From positions 57,731 to 121,730 of the forward strand of contig NZ_JACAOR010000002.1 of the NCBI RefSeq assembly GCF_013386115.1: DNA of 64,000 nt, in the 5' to 3' direction. The translations under genes and the position numbers were made by a program. The notes under the pieces are model-generated. The model was not told the origin of the DNA and ran no database searches. It saw only the letters and a list, made by a program, of their open reading frames with translations. Positions 19,962 through 29,375 of this stretch are shown one piece after another (the stretch's first letter is position 1; each line of letters begins with the position of its first letter). The stretch is from Pseudomonas gingeri. GTDB taxonomy: Bacteria > Pseudomonadota > Gammaproteobacteria > Pseudomonadales > Pseudomonadaceae.

Positions 19962-21668
19962 TCAGGAACCAGGCTTTTCACCGTACCAGCGCGGCGTATA
20001 GACCCACTCGCCGCCCTCGGCCCGCGGGAAGACGCAGGTGGTGGACGAGCCGATGATGACCATGGTGCGCATGTCCACCTGCTCCGGCGTCAGCTCACCC
20101 AGGGTGGTCACCCGCAAGGTCTGTCCCGGCCGGCCGATATCCCGTCCCAGTACCACCGGCGTCTGCGGCGTGCGGTGTCGGGCGACGATTTCCAGCGCAC
20201 GACCCAGTTGCCACGGACGCGAGCGCGAGATCGGGTTGTAGAACGCCAGGGCCAGGTCGGCCTGGGCCGCGAGGTCGAGACGTTTCTCGATGATCGTCCA
20301 GGGCTTGAGGTTGTCCGACAGGGACATCACGCAGAAGTCATGCCCCAGGGGAGCACCGGCCTGAGCCGCCGTGGCGAGCGAGGCGGAAACGCCGGGGAGG
20401 ATTTCCAGCTCGACGTTGTGCCAGGCCGAATCGTCGGACTCATGCAGGGCTTCGAGCACCGCTGCGGCCATGGCGAACACGCCCGGATCGCCGGATGACA
20501 CCACCACCACCGAACGGCCCTCGGCCGCCAGTTCGAAGGCATGCCGGGCGCGCTGCATTTCCTCGCGGTTGTCGGTGCAATGCAGCACCTGGTCGGCACG
20601 AAACGGTCCGGCCATGCGCACATAGGTTTCATAGCCCAGCACGTCGTTGGCCCGGGCCAGCTCGGCCTTGACCGCCGGCACCATCAGCTCGGCAGCGCCG
20701 GGCCCGAGGCCGATCACCGCCAGGCGACCGCGCGGACGACCGATGCGCTCAGGTTCCAGCGGCTGGCTGGCGACGGCAATCGCCAGGCCCTCGCCGACAC
20801 AGATCGGCGGCAGCAACTGCGGTACCGCCTGTTGCGCCATGGCCGCGATAGAGCCGTTCGAAGCGATAAAACGCAGCGGCACGCCCAACTCGGCCGCCGC
20901 TTCACGCAGCGCGGGGCTGGCCATTTCGCTGTCCGCCGCCAGCAGGCAGGCCAGCGACTGCCAGGCGATATTCGCCCCGTGCAAGGCGTCACGAACCGCA
21001 CCGGCCAGCCCAGGCACCGCGGCCGTCACCGCCACCAGGACGCTGCGCGGATAGATCAGCAACTCATTGGCCACCGGCGCACGCTCGGCGCTGCCGACAT
21101 GAATCGACAGGCGCGCCTGACGGTCCTCCGGCAAGTGCGCCTGCGCCAGCCAGGGCGCCGCCCCTTCGATACGCACGCTTTCGCCGGCCAGCAAGTCCGA
21201 GACAAACCGCTTGCCCAGCTCCAGGTCGCCCAGCGCGTAGCCACTGGGCGGGTTCAGCAGGCAGGTGCCGAAACGCAGCTCGCCGCTGGTGGTGATGGCC
21301 GCCGCCACACCCAGGCCTGCCGCCATTTCCCGGGCCATGACATTCACTCCACCGAGCCCTCCCAGCAGCGGCACCACCGCGCTGCCGTCCTCGGCCACGG
21401 CCAGTACCGGCGGCTCGGCGCCTTTTTCCAGGAGCACCGGGGCCAGCGTGCGGATCACGATGCCGGCGGCGCACAGGGCAATGATCGGCGTGTCCTGCTG
21501 GTAGAGCTGGCGCATCGTCGCGCCAAACTCGTGATACAGCCGGTCCGCGCCATCGACCCGCTCGGCCAGGCCATAGACCAGGGCATCCGGATAGATCTGT
21601 TGCAGCCTGCGGGCCGTCGCGAGGCTGCCATTGCCGAGGATGACAATGGCCGGTTGCGGGCGACTCAT
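19962..21668 (-). CDS. cobJ: CbiG/CobE-CobJ fusion: precorrin-3B C17-methyltransferase
   Basis: This 568-residue fusion protein carries two cobalamin functions. Residues 1 to about 300 resemble CbiG: an N-terminal part with [15 protein letters not shown] and [10 protein letters not shown], and a C-terminal CobE-like part with [18 protein letters not shown]. From about 310, [15 protein letters not shown] starts a SAM-dependent tetrapyrrole methylase with [11 protein letters not shown] and [13 protein letters not shown], the CobJ signature for C17 methylation and ring contraction. The ATG at 21668 overlaps the cobI stop (ATGA) right behind AGGG; a GTG at 21677 is an alternative. It matches PA2903 by position. 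Confidence 0.88.
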   Translation of the reverse strand: MSRPQPAIVILGNGSLATARRLQQIYPDALVYGLAERVDGADRLYHEFGATMRQLYQQDTPIIALCAAGIVIRTLAPVLLEKGAEPPVLAVAEDGSAVVPLLGGLGGVNVMAREMAAGLGVAAAITTSGELRFGTCLLNPPSGYALGDLELGKRFVSDLLAGESVRIEGAAPWLAQAHLPEDRQARLSIHVGSAERAPVANELLIYPRSVLVAVTAAVPGLAGAVRDALHGANIAWQSLACLLAADSEMASPALREAAAELGVPLRFIASNGSIAAMAQQAVPQLLPPICVGEGLAIAVASQPLEPERIGRPRGRLAVIGLGPGAAELMVPAVKAELARANDVLGYETYVRMAGPFRADQVLHCTDNREEMQRARHAFELAAEGRSVVVVSSGDPGVFAMAAAVLEALHESDDSAWHNVELEILPGVSASLATAAQAGAPLGHDFCVMSLSDNLKPWTIIEKRLDLAAQADLALAFYNPISRSRPWQLGRALEIVARHRTPQTPVVLGRDIGRPGQTLRVTTLGELTPEQVDMRTMVIIGSSTTCVFPRAEGGEWVYTPRWYGEKPGS

Positions 21669-22399
21669 CCCTGCCACCGTTCGCCGGGCACGATGATCAG
21701 CGAGAAGTAAGGCGAGGACATCGGCTCGACCTCATCGAGCGGCACGATCTTCTGGTTGGCCATGGTCGCCCGCTCCACATACAGCGCGCGACCGGCCAGG
21801 CCCAGCTCTTCGAGCACCTGGCGGACCTTGTGGAAGTTACGCCCCAGTTTCATGATCACCGCCGCATCGGCATCGGCCAGGCGCCGCTTGAGTTCGTCAT
21901 GGGGCAGCACGCCGGACAACACCGACAGGCTCTGGTTGCGATACACCAACGGCACACCGAGCACCGAAGCGCCACCGAGCATCGAGCACACGCCGGGAAT
22001 CACCTCGGCGTCGTAGCGCTCGGCCAGGCGGTCGTGCAGGTACATGTAGGAGCCATAGAAGAACGGATCGCCTTCGCAGATCACCGCCACGTCGCGGCCG
22101 GCATCCAGGTGCGCGGCCACTTCCAGGCTGGCCTCGTCATAGAAATCGCTGATCACCTGCTCGTAGGACAGCGGCGCCGGCAGGGCCTCGGTGGTCACCG
22201 GGTAGACCAGCGGCAACAGGGTCTGTGCTTGCTGCAGGTGCGCCTCGATGATACCGAAGGCATTCCCCTTCTTGCCCTTGGCGACGAAGTACGCCACCAC
22301 CGGCGACTCGCGCAACAGGCGCAGCGCCTTCACGGTGATCAGTTCCGGGTCACCCGGCCCCACGCCGAGGCCGATCAGACGTCCAGGCTGCTGCATCAT
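21665..22399 (-). CDS. cobI: Precorrin-2 C20-methyltransferase
   Basis: CobI adds the C20 methyl group to precorrin-2 on the cobalamin branch. The 244-residue protein has the tetrapyrrole-methylase start [22 protein letters not shown], a central [22 protein letters not shown] loop, [11 protein letters not shown], and a C-terminal IVPGERWQG. It overlaps both neighbours by four bases (ATGA), so cobH-cobI-cobJ are tightly coupled. Confidence 0.93.
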   Translation of the reverse strand: MMQQPGRLIGLGVGPGDPELITVKALRLLRESPVVAYFVAKGKKGNAFGIIEAHLQQAQTLLPLVYPVTTEALPAPLSYEQVISDFYDEASLEVAAHLDAGRDVAVICEGDPFFYGSYMYLHDRLAERYDAEVIPGVCSMLGGASVLGVPLVYRNQSLSVLSGVLPHDELKRRLADADAAVIMKLGRNFHKVRQVLEELGLAGRALYVERATMANQKIVPLDEVEPMSSPYFSLIIVPGERWQG

Positions 22400-23022
22400 T
22401 CAATCTCCGTGGCGAGTGCGTTGACGGCGGCGGCGGCCATGGCGCTGCCACCCAGGCGGCCTTGCATGATCACGAACGGCACGCCACGGCTGTCGGCGGC
22501 GAGCATCGCCTTCGACTCGGCGGCACCGACGAAGCCCACCGGAAAACCGAGGATCAGCGCCGGCTTCGGCGCGCCGGCATCGAGCATTTCCAGCAGGTAG
22601 AACAGCGCGGTCGGGGCATTGCCGATCACCACCACGCTGCCTTCCAGATGCGGCCGCCACAACTCCAGGGCCACCGCCGAGCGGGTGTTGCCCTGCTCCC
22701 GCGCCAGCTCCGGCACACGCTCGTCGCGCAGGGTGCAGATCACCGGGTTGTTCGCCGGCAGGCGGGCGCGGGTGATGCCTTCGGAAACCATGCGCGCGTC
22801 ACAGAGGATCGGCGCGCCGGCCGCGAGGGCATCGCGCCCGGCCTTGCCGGCACCCGGCGAGAACTGCAGGCCGTCGATGGCATCGACCATGCCGCAGGCG
22901 TGGATGACCCGCACGGCGAGCTTTTCGAGATCGGCGGGAATACGCGCCAGGTTCGCTTCCGCGCGAATGATCGCGAAGGAGTTGCGATAGATCTCCTGAC
23001 CATCGCGGATGTAATCAATCAT
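22396..23022 (-). CDS. cobH: Precorrin-8X methylmutase
   Basis: CobH moves the C11 methyl to C12, turning precorrin-8X into hydrogenobyrinate. The 208-residue protein begins [25 protein letters not shown], with the catalytic-region RVIHACGM (His about 43). Further signatures are [12 protein letters not shown] and the C-terminal [13 protein letters not shown]. The ATG at 23022 is preceded by GGAG and overlaps the end of cobG by eight bases. Longer readings further upstream run into cobG and were rejected. Confidence 0.94.
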   Translation of the reverse strand: MIDYIRDGQEIYRNSFAIIRAEANLARIPADLEKLAVRVIHACGMVDAIDGLQFSPGAGKAGRDALAAGAPILCDARMVSEGITRARLPANNPVICTLRDERVPELAREQGNTRSAVALELWRPHLEGSVVVIGNAPTALFYLLEMLDAGAPKPALILGFPVGFVGAAESKAMLAADSRGVPFVIMQGRLGGSAMAAAAVNALATEIE

Positions 23023-24412
23023 CGGTACTGCTCCGTGAGCGGGCTTCGAGCAACGCGCCCGCCGCATCAATAGTAAGGTTGCGCGCGTGCAGCAGGCCGA
23101 AGCCGGGCTGGGCTGCATCGCGGAAATAGAGGTCGTAGTGGCCGGGCGAGACCGCCAGCAAGGTGCTCGGCGCCACATGGGCCGCGGCGCAGGAGCGGCC
23201 GCAACCGGACAGGTGGACGGCCTGGGCCCGCCCGGACAGCAACGTCGCCAGGCGCCGGGCATCGGCCTTGGTGTCGGCCAGGCCCTTGGCGCAGCCGCCG
23301 GCCCCGGTGCAGGCGATGATCCGGGCCAGCGCCTGGTCAGCGTCGCAGAGCAGGCCGAGTTGTCGCAGGCGCGCGGTGACGCTGGCCGCGTCCTCCTCGC
23401 GGATATTGGGCAGCAGCAGGCTCTGCCAGGGCGTCAGGCGCAGGCTGCCATCGCCCTGTTGCAGCGCCAGCCGGGCCACGCCGTCGAGCATCGGGGCATC
23501 GAGGCGTCCCAACGGGAACACGGCACCGATATGCACCAGGCCCGGCTGGCGCTGTGGATAAGTGCCGATATGCCGCAGGTCGGTGGCGGCAGGCCGTTGC
23601 CAGTGCGGGACCGGCGTCAGTGCGCTGCCGAGACGCGCGGCCAACTGCGCCAGGAACGACTCGACCGGCACCTCGCCCAGCAGGTGGCGCATGCGCGTCT
23701 GCTCCGCTCGGGCCAGGTCGAGGAACAGTTCCAGCACCGCCACCACCAGGTCGTGGCCCTGCTCCAGAGGCACCGCGGCCAGGGGCGCGTCATGGGCCGG
23801 ACAGCCGGCGAGACCGAATGCCAGCCACGGCCTGCCCTCGATCGACAGCGCCGACAGCCACAGGTCATGGGGATGTTCGAGCATCGCCAGGGCTTCGCCG
23901 CCGTCGAGTTGCAACGCGAACTTGGCCGACAGCTCATGGAAGCGCCGGTGGCGCTGCAACGTGGCGAGGATCTGCGCGGCGAGGGGGCGCGTGTCGATCA
24001 GCATCCGGGCGTCGATACCGGCGCTGGGGCTGAGCATCAGGTTGCGCACGTCATCGGCGCCGGAGGTCTGCGCCTGATTGGCAATCTGCCCCCCTGTGGA
24101 GATCACTGCTCCTGTGGGAGCGGTGTCCGTCGCCTCGGCGTCGGGCCCGAGGCCGGCCGCCAGCAAGGTGGCGACCAGGGCCGCATGCTGCTCGCCGATC
24201 CCGCGAATCTGCAGGTTGGCCCGGTTGGTCGCCTCGATCACCCCGCCGGCATAACGCTCGGCGGCCTCGGCGACGGCCAGGGCCTGGGCGGCGCTGATCA
24301 CGCCCCCGGCCAGCTTGATCCGACAGATACCGCCATCCAGTGCCGGGACGATGCGCAACAACCCCGGACAGGCCGAGGGGCGGATGGCATTGGCAAGCGG
24401 GTGTTCGTTCAA
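23015..24412 (-). CDS. cobG: Precorrin-3B synthase (aerobic CobG)
   Basis: CobG is the oxygen-dependent monooxygenase that makes precorrin-3B, marking the aerobic cobalamin route. The protein of about 465 residues has two ferredoxin-like/nitrite-reductase repeats. Its 4Fe-4S cluster motif is Cys368-X5-Cys374...Cys404-X3-Cys408 (CTGAGGC and CGRSC). The start is uncertain: no ATG lies near SACPGLLRIVPALDGG, and a TTG at 24412 gives MNEHPLANAIRPSACPG. The frame stays open far upstream across the divergent promoter and cobL, which is not real coding. A REP-like stretch is translated near residues 97-108. Confidence 0.85.
   Translation of the reverse strand: MNEHPLANAIRPSACPGLLRIVPALDGGICRIKLAGGVISAAQALAVAEAAERYAGGVIEATNRANLQIRGIGEQHAALVATLLAAGLGPDAEATDTAPTGAVISTGGQIANQAQTSGADDVRNLMLSPSAGIDARMLIDTRPLAAQILATLQRHRRFHELSAKFALQLDGGEALAMLEHPHDLWLSALSIEGRPWLAFGLAGCPAHDAPLAAVPLEQGHDLVVAVLELFLDLARAEQTRMRHLLGEVPVESFLAQLAARLGSALTPVPHWQRPAATDLRHIGTYPQRQPGLVHIGAVFPLGRLDAPMLDGVARLALQQGDGSLRLTPWQSLLLPNIREEDAASVTARLRQLGLLCDADQALARIIACTGAGGCAKGLADTKADARRLATLLSGRAQAVHLSGCGRSCAAAHVAPSTLLAVSPGHYDLYFRDAAQPGFGLLHARNLTIDAAGALLEARSRSSTDD
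24091..24125. repeat. REP-like fragment inside cobG coding sequence
   Basis: The sequence GCTCCTGTGGGAGCGG at 24108-24123 is the head of the common pseudomonad REP element, and CCCCTGTGGAG at 24092-24102 is a second degenerate copy. Read on the minus strand they encode a flexible stretch around TAPTGAVISTGGQ without breaking the frame. Confidence 0.5.
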
Positions 24413-24529
24413 GGGGCAACCGACAGTAAGGGAAAGGCGTTTCGCCGTCGAAGGCGCGGTATTATGCCTGCTTTGTCCGAAGGCATGAAAAGACTGCCCG
24501 TCGGAACAGCCGTGTTTTGAGGATTTTAG
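24413..24529. promoter_or_regulatory. Divergent cobG/cobL promoter region
   Basis: This 117-base gap must drive both cobalamin operons. TATTAT at 24460-24465, which reads CATAAT one base over on the minus strand (24461-24466), is a possible shared -10 region, but good -35 partners were not found. No B12-box or other part of a cobalamin riboswitch was recognised, and the gap is too short to hold a full one. Confidence 0.4.
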
Positions 24530-25741
24530 ATGACGCCCTGGCTGACAGTAGTGGGAATCGGTGAAGACGGCTTCAGTGGCCTGGGCAAAAATGCCCGGCG
24601 CGCACTGCTGGGGGCTGCGCGGATATTCGGCGGGCAACGCCAGCTCGACCTGCTGCCGGCGTGCATCCGTGCCGAACGCCAGGCCTGGCCCAGCCCGTTC
24701 TCCATCGAACCGGTGCTGGCCCTGCGCGGTACGTCGGTATGCGTGCTGGCGAGCGGCGACCCGATGCTGTTCGGCGTCGGTGCCAGCCTGTCGCGCCAGG
24801 TGAGCGCAGAGGACATGCAGGTGCTGCCCGCACCCTCCGCCTACTCGCTGGCCGCCGCCCGCCTGGGCTGGGCCCTGCAGGATGTGGTATGCCTGTCGGT
24901 GGTCGCCCGGCCCGTCGCGGCCCTGAGTGCGCAACTGCATACGGGCGTGCGCCTGCTGGTGCTGAGCAATGACGGGCAGAGTCCCGCCGCGATCGCCGCC
25001 CTGCTCCGCGAACGGGGTTTCGGGCCGAGCCGTATCAGCGTACTGGAACACTTGGGCGGTGCGCTGGAGCGTCGCGTCGACGGAGTGGCAGACACCTGGC
25101 AGAAGCCCACCATCGCCAAACTGAACCTGGTCGCCATCGACTGCCTGGCCGATCCGACGACGCCGCGCCTGTCGCGGATCGGCGGCCTGCCGGACTCGGC
25201 TTTCCGCCACGACGGCCAATTGACCAAGCGCGACGTCCGCGCCATCACCCTGGCCCGTCTCGCCCCGGTGCCCGGCGAACTGCTGTGGGATGTCGGCGCC
25301 GGCAGCGGCTCCATCGGCATCGAATGGATGCGTGCCCACCCCGGTTGCCGGGCCATTGCCGTCGAGGCGGACGACGGTCGCCAGCAACTGATCGAATACA
25401 ACCGCGACGCCCTCGGCGTGCCCGGCCTGCGCCTGGTGCGCGGCAGCGCGCCGGAGGCCCTGGCGGACCTGGAGCCGCCGGACGCGATCTTTATCGGCGG
25501 CGGCGTGACCCGCCCCGGCGTGCTGGACACCTGCTGGGCCCGGCTCAAGCCCGGCGGACGCCTGGTGGCCAATGCCGTGACCCTGCAAAGCGAAGCGCTC
25601 CTGATGCACTGGCGGCAGGTCCATGGCGGCGAGCTGACCCGTATCCATATCGCCCAGGCCCAGCCCCTCGGTGACTTCGATACCTGGCGCCAGGCGCTGC
25701 CCATCACCCTGCTCGATGTGGTCAAGTCTCGCGATGCGTGA
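24530..25741 (+). CDS. cobL: Precorrin-6Y C5,15-methyltransferase (CbiE-CbiT fusion)
   Basis: CobL methylates C5 and C15 and decarboxylates precorrin-6Y. The 403-residue protein is the usual fusion of a CbiE-like tetrapyrrole methylase (1 to about 200; [24 protein letters not shown]) and a CbiT-like Rossmann methyltransferase. The latter has [16 protein letters not shown] at about 251-266 and [13 protein letters not shown]. The ATG at 24530 follows TGAGGATTTTAG. It overlaps cbiD by eight bases. Confidence 0.94.
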   Translation: MTPWLTVVGIGEDGFSGLGKNARRALLGAARIFGGQRQLDLLPACIRAERQAWPSPFSIEPVLALRGTSVCVLASGDPMLFGVGASLSRQVSAEDMQVLPAPSAYSLAAARLGWALQDVVCLSVVARPVAALSAQLHTGVRLLVLSNDGQSPAAIAALLRERGFGPSRISVLEHLGGALERRVDGVADTWQKPTIAKLNLVAIDCLADPTTPRLSRIGGLPDSAFRHDGQLTKRDVRAITLARLAPVPGELLWDVGAGSGSIGIEWMRAHPGCRAIAVEADDGRQQLIEYNRDALGVPGLRLVRGSAPEALADLEPPDAIFIGGGVTRPGVLDTCWARLKPGGRLVANAVTLQSEALLMHWRQVHGGELTRIHIAQAQPLGDFDTWRQALPITLLDVVKSRDA

Positions 25742-26831
25742 CGAAACCGCCGAACAACCCGCCCCCCTGCGCAGCGGCCTGACCACCGGCAGCTGTGCCA
25801 CCGCCACCTCGCTGGCGGCGGCGCGGCTGCTGCTGGCCGGCGTCAGCCACGATGCGGTGCGGATCATCCTGCCCAAGGGCAAGCAGGTGGAAATGCGCCT
25901 GGAGTTCTGCCGCCTGCACGAAGACGGTGCCGAGGCCGGGACCCTCAAGGATGCCGGCGACGATCCGGATGTCACCCACGGTGCACTGCTGTATTCGCGG
26001 GTCCGCCTGATCGCCGAGCCCGGCGTGCAGTTTCACGCCGGTGCCGGTGTCGGCACCGTGACGCGCCCGGGCCTGGTGCTGCCGGTCGGCGAACCGGCGA
26101 TCAACCCGGTGCCGCGCAAGATGATCAGCGACCACCTGCGGCAACTGGCGGCCGAACACGGCTATGCCGGTGGATTCTCGGTGACCGTCAACGTCGAGGG
26201 CGGCGAAGCCCTGGCCCTGAAGACCATGAACCCGCGCCTGGGCATTCTCGGCGGGCTGTCGATCCTCGGCACCAGCGGCATTGTCCGGCCGTTTTCCTGC
26301 GCGGCCTATATCGCCTCGATCCACCAGGGCATCGACGTCGCCAAGACCAACGGCTACCTGCATATCGCCGCCTGCACCGGCAACGCCAGCGAAGACACCA
26401 TGCGCCGCGTGTACAACCTGCCGGAGATCGCCCTGATCGAAATGGGCGACTTCGTCGGTGCCGTGCTCAAGCACCTGCGCAAAGTGCCTGTGGATAAATT
26501 GAGCCTGTGCGGCGGCTTCGGCAAGATCAGCAAGTTGGCCGCCGGGCACATGGACCTGCACAGCCGGCATTCGAGCATCGACCTGCCGCAACTGGCCGAA
26601 TGGGCCGCGGCGGTGGGGGCCGATGAGACCTTGCAGGACGCCATCCGCCAGGCCAATACCAGCCAGCAGGCCCTCGCCATGGCCAGCGCCGCCGGGATCG
26701 CCCTCGGCGACGCGGTCTGCCGGCATGCGCTGGACTTTGCCCGCAGCGTGGTTCCGGCGCAGGTACAGGTCGAAGTCTTCGCCATCGATCGCCAGGGCGG
26801 TGTCGTGGGTCATGCGGGAGCTTTCCGATGA
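25734..26831 (+). CDS. cbiD: Cobalt-precorrin-5B C1-methyltransferase (CbiD)
   Basis: CbiD methylates C1 during ring contraction and is named from the anaerobic pathway. The 365-residue protein has the family start [63 protein letters not shown] and [20 protein letters not shown]. No cobF is seen nearby, so CbiD probably takes the CobF role in an otherwise aerobic pathway, as in other pseudomonads (PA2908). The start at 25734 overlaps the cobL end, and the gene overlaps cobK by four bases. Confidence 0.93.
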   Translation: MRDETAEQPAPLRSGLTTGSCATATSLAAARLLLAGVSHDAVRIILPKGKQVEMRLEFCRLHEDGAEAGTLKDAGDDPDVTHGALLYSRVRLIAEPGVQFHAGAGVGTVTRPGLVLPVGEPAINPVPRKMISDHLRQLAAEHGYAGGFSVTVNVEGGEALALKTMNPRLGILGGLSILGTSGIVRPFSCAAYIASIHQGIDVAKTNGYLHIAACTGNASEDTMRRVYNLPEIALIEMGDFVGAVLKHLRKVPVDKLSLCGGFGKISKLAAGHMDLHSRHSSIDLPQLAEWAAAVGADETLQDAIRQANTSQQALAMASAAGIALGDAVCRHALDFARSVVPAQVQVEVFAIDRQGGVVGHAGAFR

Positions 26832-27550
26832 AGGTATTGCTGCTGGGCGGCGTCACTGAAGCCCTGGCGATCGCCCGTACGCTGGGTCCGCGGCATATCT
26901 ACAGCCTCGCGGGGGTTGGCCGGGTGCCGGGCGACCTGCGCTGCCAGGTACGGGTCGGCGGTTATGGCGGGGCCGAGGGCTTGGCGGGTTTTATCCGCGA
27001 AGCGGGCATCGACCTGCTGCTGGACGCCACCCATCCCTATGCCGCGCAGATCAGCCGCAATGCCGTCGCGGCGGCCGCTATCAGCGGCATTGCCTGCTGG
27101 GCACTGCGCCGCCCGGCCTGGGTGGCCGAGCCCGGGGACGACTGGCGGGAAGTCGCGGCCTGGGCCGAACTGGTCGACGCCCTGAAACCGTTCCAGCGAC
27201 CGCTGTTCACCCTCGGCCGCGAACCGCTGCAACACCTGAACGAAATCCCCGCCGGACAATTCTGGACCTTGCGCGCGCTCGACGAGTACCCCGGCAACGA
27301 ACGCTGCGAAGTGATCGGTGCCCGTGGCCCGTTCCGCCTGGAGGACGAGCGAGCCCTGTTCGAGCGTCGCGCCATCGACGTGCTGATCAGCAAGAACAGC
27401 GGCAGCAGCGCGACCGAGCCCAAGCTGCAGGTGGCCCGCGAACGCGCACTGCCGGTACTGATCCTCAAGCGCCCGGTATTACCGGCTGCGACACGCGAAT
27501 TCCAGACGCTCGAGGAAACACTTGAGGCGTTGGCAATCGCCCTTCAATAG
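26828..27550 (+). CDS. cobK: Precorrin-6A reductase
   Basis: CobK reduces precorrin-6A with NADPH. The 240-residue protein begins [19 protein letters not shown], a Rossmann-like nucleotide site. It contains [14 protein letters not shown] and the C-terminal [22 protein letters not shown], both CobK/CbiJ signatures. It starts inside the cbiD stop (ATGA) and ends the cobL-cbiD-cobK operon. The next genes, a toxin-antitoxin pair, are unrelated. Confidence 0.93.
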   Translation: MKVLLLGGVTEALAIARTLGPRHIYSLAGVGRVPGDLRCQVRVGGYGGAEGLAGFIREAGIDLLLDATHPYAAQISRNAVAAAAISGIACWALRRPAWVAEPGDDWREVAAWAELVDALKPFQRPLFTLGREPLQHLNEIPAGQFWTLRALDEYPGNERCEVIGARGPFRLEDERALFERRAIDVLISKNSGSSATEPKLQVARERALPVLILKRPVLPAATREFQTLEETLEALAIALQ

Positions 27551-27564
27551 ATCACGATCGTCGC

Positions 27565-27600
27565 TTGTCAAAATAGTAACTTATTTGTTACCTTGAGGAC
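27565..27600 (+). promoter_or_regulatory. Promoter/operator of the toxin-antitoxin pair
   Basis: TTGTCA at 27565-27570 is a possible -35. GTAAC-TTATTT-GTTAC (27576-27591) is an inverted repeat lying where the -10 should be, typical of an operator for TA autoregulation. A GAGGAC ribosome site (27595-27600) is well placed before ATG 27605. Local A/T content is higher than in the flanking genes. Confidence 0.45.
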
Positions 27601-27604
27601 ACGG

Positions 27605-27940
27605 ATGATCGATGTCGAAGAATACATACGGGACAACCACGGCAACCCGTTCGAAAAGTGGTTCGCTTCACTGGATGTGCAAGCGGCCGCCAAGGTTTCC
27701 ACCGCCCTCCTTCGGCTGGAAATGGGCAATACCTCCAATATCAAATGGTTTGACGGGCTCGGGGAATACCGTATCGACTGGGGCCCTGGTTATCGGATCT
27801 ATCTGATACAGGATGGCAAGCGCCTGATCATTCTGTTTGGCGGGGGCAACAAGTCCAGCCAGAAAAAAGACATCCGGCGCGCCAGGTTGCTGGTTGACGA
27901 ATACAAGCGCCGCAAAAGCGCAGAACTGCATACGAGGTAA
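27605..27940 (+). CDS. RelE/ParE-type toxin, HI1419 family
   Basis: This 111-residue protein resembles the addiction-module killer family typified by HI1419 (Gp49/HigB-like). Its core is GLGEYRIDWGPGYRIYLIQDGKRLIILFGGGNKSSQKKDIRRA. Such toxins usually cleave mRNA on the ribosome, but the activity here is inferred. The ATG at 27605 follows GAGGAC; an upstream TTG at 27593 was rejected. The gene is toxin-first, five bases before its antitoxin, as usual in this family. The pair lies between cobK and the copper genes and is likely accessory. Confidence 0.83.
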   Translation: MIDVEEYIRDNHGNPFEKWFASLDVQAAAKVSTALLRLEMGNTSNIKWFDGLGEYRIDWGPGYRIYLIQDGKRLIILFGGGNKSSQKKDIRRARLLVDEYKRRKSAELHTR

Positions 27941-27945
27941 CGCCA

Positions 27946-28269
27946 ATGGCCCTGACCCGCAGCTTCAAGCAAACCGTCGCCGAACGGGCACAACGCGATC
28001 CGGCATTCGCCGAGGCGTTGCTGGACGAAGCCGCCAGCCTGTTTCTCAATGGCGAACCGGAAATGGCCCGGGTGATCCTGCGCGACCTGGTCAACGCGAC
28101 AGTCGGCTTCGAGGGATTGGCCAGGGAAACCGACAAACCCAGCAAAAGCCTGCACCGCATGCTCTCCGCCAACGGCAATCCCAGCATGGACAACCTGGCA
28201 GCCATTTTTTCCGTGATCCGCACAACACTGGGGGTCAGCATTGAAGTACACGCGGTGCCGGCAACCTGA
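27946..28269 (+). CDS. Addiction-module antitoxin, HI1420 family helix-turn-helix protein
   Basis: This 107-residue protein has the C-terminal helix-turn-helix of the HI1420-type antidote family (GLARETDKPSKSLHRMLSANGNPSMDNLAAIFSVI). A helical N-terminus is probably the part that wraps the toxin. It is expected to neutralise the toxin and repress the operon through the GTAAC inverted repeat upstream. A GAGGTAACGCC ribosome site overlaps the toxin stop. Confidence 0.83.
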   Translation: MALTRSFKQTVAERAQRDPAFAEALLDEAASLFLNGEPEMARVILRDLVNATVGFEGLARETDKPSKSLHRMLSANGNPSMDNLAAIFSVIRTTLGVSIEVHAVPAT

Positions 28270-28302
28270 GTGCTTGCTGCTACGCTTCATCGAAGCCTGC
28301 CG

Positions 28303-28322
28303 GGGGATAAATCCCCTGCCTT
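28303..28322 (+). terminator. Weak hairpin after the toxin-antitoxin pair
   Basis: GGGGAT-AA-ATCCCC (28303-28316) can pair just downstream of the antitoxin stop, but the loop is very tight and only a poor T tract follows (CTTGTT). It could separate the TA pair from the copper cluster. Confidence 0.3.
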
Positions 28323-28350
28323 GTTGCGACCTTTCACCGCAGCGCCTGCT

Positions 28351-28380
28351 TTTACTTATGAAGGACGTTCAGGCTAAATA
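28351..28380 (+). promoter_or_regulatory. Candidate promoter of the copper cluster
   Basis: TTTACT at 28351-28356 and TAAATA at 28375-28380 are separated by 18 bases, 37 bases before the first DUF2946 gene. No convincing CopR or CueR box was recognised. Confidence 0.3.
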
Positions 28381-28416
28381 ACCCACTGCCTTGAAACATC
28401 TGACGGAAATCCTTCC

Positions 28417-28821
28417 ATGTCCCGACAACGGCTCGCAGTAGCTACCTGGATCGCCTGCTGCGCAGTGCTGTTCAATCTGCTCGCCATGCCGATTTCCGGG
28501 GCCATGGCGCAATCGCTGGATCGCTCCGTGTCGGAACAACTGCTGTGGGGCAGCTTCTGCTCCGCCAGCGGCAGCCGACTCGTTGCCATCGACCTCGGCA
28601 AGCTGGAGCAGAAGGCCCCGGCGAGCGACGAACACTCCAATATGCAGCACTGCTGGTGCTGTTCCGGCTCGGCGCCGTTGGTGGCGTTACCCGGACACAT
28701 GCCCCAGCTACAGGTTGCGCGCCTGGACGCCAGCCACAGCCGTGCCGGCCAACCTGTCGATACACCCACACCCCGCCAGCAATGGCCCTCGCTCAACCCC
28801 CGAGCCTCTCCGCCAAGCTGA
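28417..28821 (+). CDS. DUF2946 family small envelope protein
   Basis: This 134-residue protein has an N-terminal hydrophobic segment acting as a signal or anchor (ATWIACCAVLFNLLAMPISGAMA). A Cys-rich patch HCWCCSG (about 89-95) is typical of DUF2946 proteins. These occur next to copper receptors and chaperones and may bind metal, but no function is proved. The Pro/Ser-rich tail looks disordered. It opens a cluster with PCu(A)C, a second DUF2946 gene, an OprC-like receptor and a PepSY protein. Confidence 0.7.
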   Translation: MSRQRLAVATWIACCAVLFNLLAMPISGAMAQSLDRSVSEQLLWGSFCSASGSRLVAIDLGKLEQKAPASDEHSNMQHCWCCSGSAPLVALPGHMPQLQVARLDASHSRAGQPVDTPTPRQQWPSLNPRASPPS

Positions 28822-28868
28822 TTCATACTCGCAACCCTTTGCGTTTTGAATCGTTATGGAGAACTCCC

Positions 28869-29354
28869 ATGCTCAAGAATGCCCTGTTCCTGATGGCGCT
28901 GATGTTGCCTGCCTGCTTTGCCCATGCTCATGAATTCAAGGTTGGCGACCTGCAAATCACCCACCCGTGGTCACAGGAACTACCGCCCAACGCGCCGACC
29001 GTAGCCGCCTATTTCGTGATTCATAGCCAGGGAGCCACACCCGACCGCCTGACCGGCGTCGACAGCCCCATCGCCAAAAAGGCCGAGTTGCATGAACATG
29101 TGATGCAGGGCGACCTGATGAAGATGCAGCAGGTACCGGGCGTCGACATCCCGGCCAAGGGCGAGGTGAAATTCGCGCCCATGGCCTACCACGTGATGCT
29201 GCTGGACCTGAAGGATCGCAGCCTGCTGCAGGACGGCAAGCACTTCCCGTTGACCCTGCATTTTGAAAAGGCCGGCAGCGTGACCGTCGAGGTCGCGGTG
29301 CAGAAACAGGCGCCCGCCACGACGGGCGACACGGAACATCAGCACGCCCAGTAA
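28869..29354 (+). CDS. Periplasmic copper chaperone PCu(A)C
   Basis: This 161-residue protein has a signal peptide (MLKNALFLMALMLPACFAHA) followed by the PCu(A)C fold. The copper ligands form the family pattern HxnMx21-22HxM: His in ELHEHVM, Met in MKMQQV, and AYHVMLLDL. The C-terminus HQHAQ adds histidines. PCu(A)C proteins deliver Cu(I) to cytochrome oxidase or other periplasmic targets. The ATG at 28869 was chosen because codons upstream overlap the previous gene in another frame and precede the leader. Confidence 0.86.
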   Translation: MLKNALFLMALMLPACFAHAHEFKVGDLQITHPWSQELPPNAPTVAAYFVIHSQGATPDRLTGVDSPIAKKAELHEHVMQGDLMKMQQVPGVDIPAKGEVKFAPMAYHVMLLDLKDRSLLQDGKHFPLTLHFEKAGSVTVEVAVQKQAPATTGDTEHQHAQ

Positions 29355-29375
29355 CCGACGATCCCACTGAGCGCC

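Noticed and set aside
24413..24529. A cobalamin riboswitch between cobG and cobL
   Set aside because: No B12 box or long leader is present, and 117 bases shared by two promoters is too little.
23015..25975. A 986-codon minus-strand frame running from cobG across cobL
   Set aside because: Only the part up to about 24412 resembles CobG. The rest is antisense to cobL with biased composition and crosses the divergent promoter.
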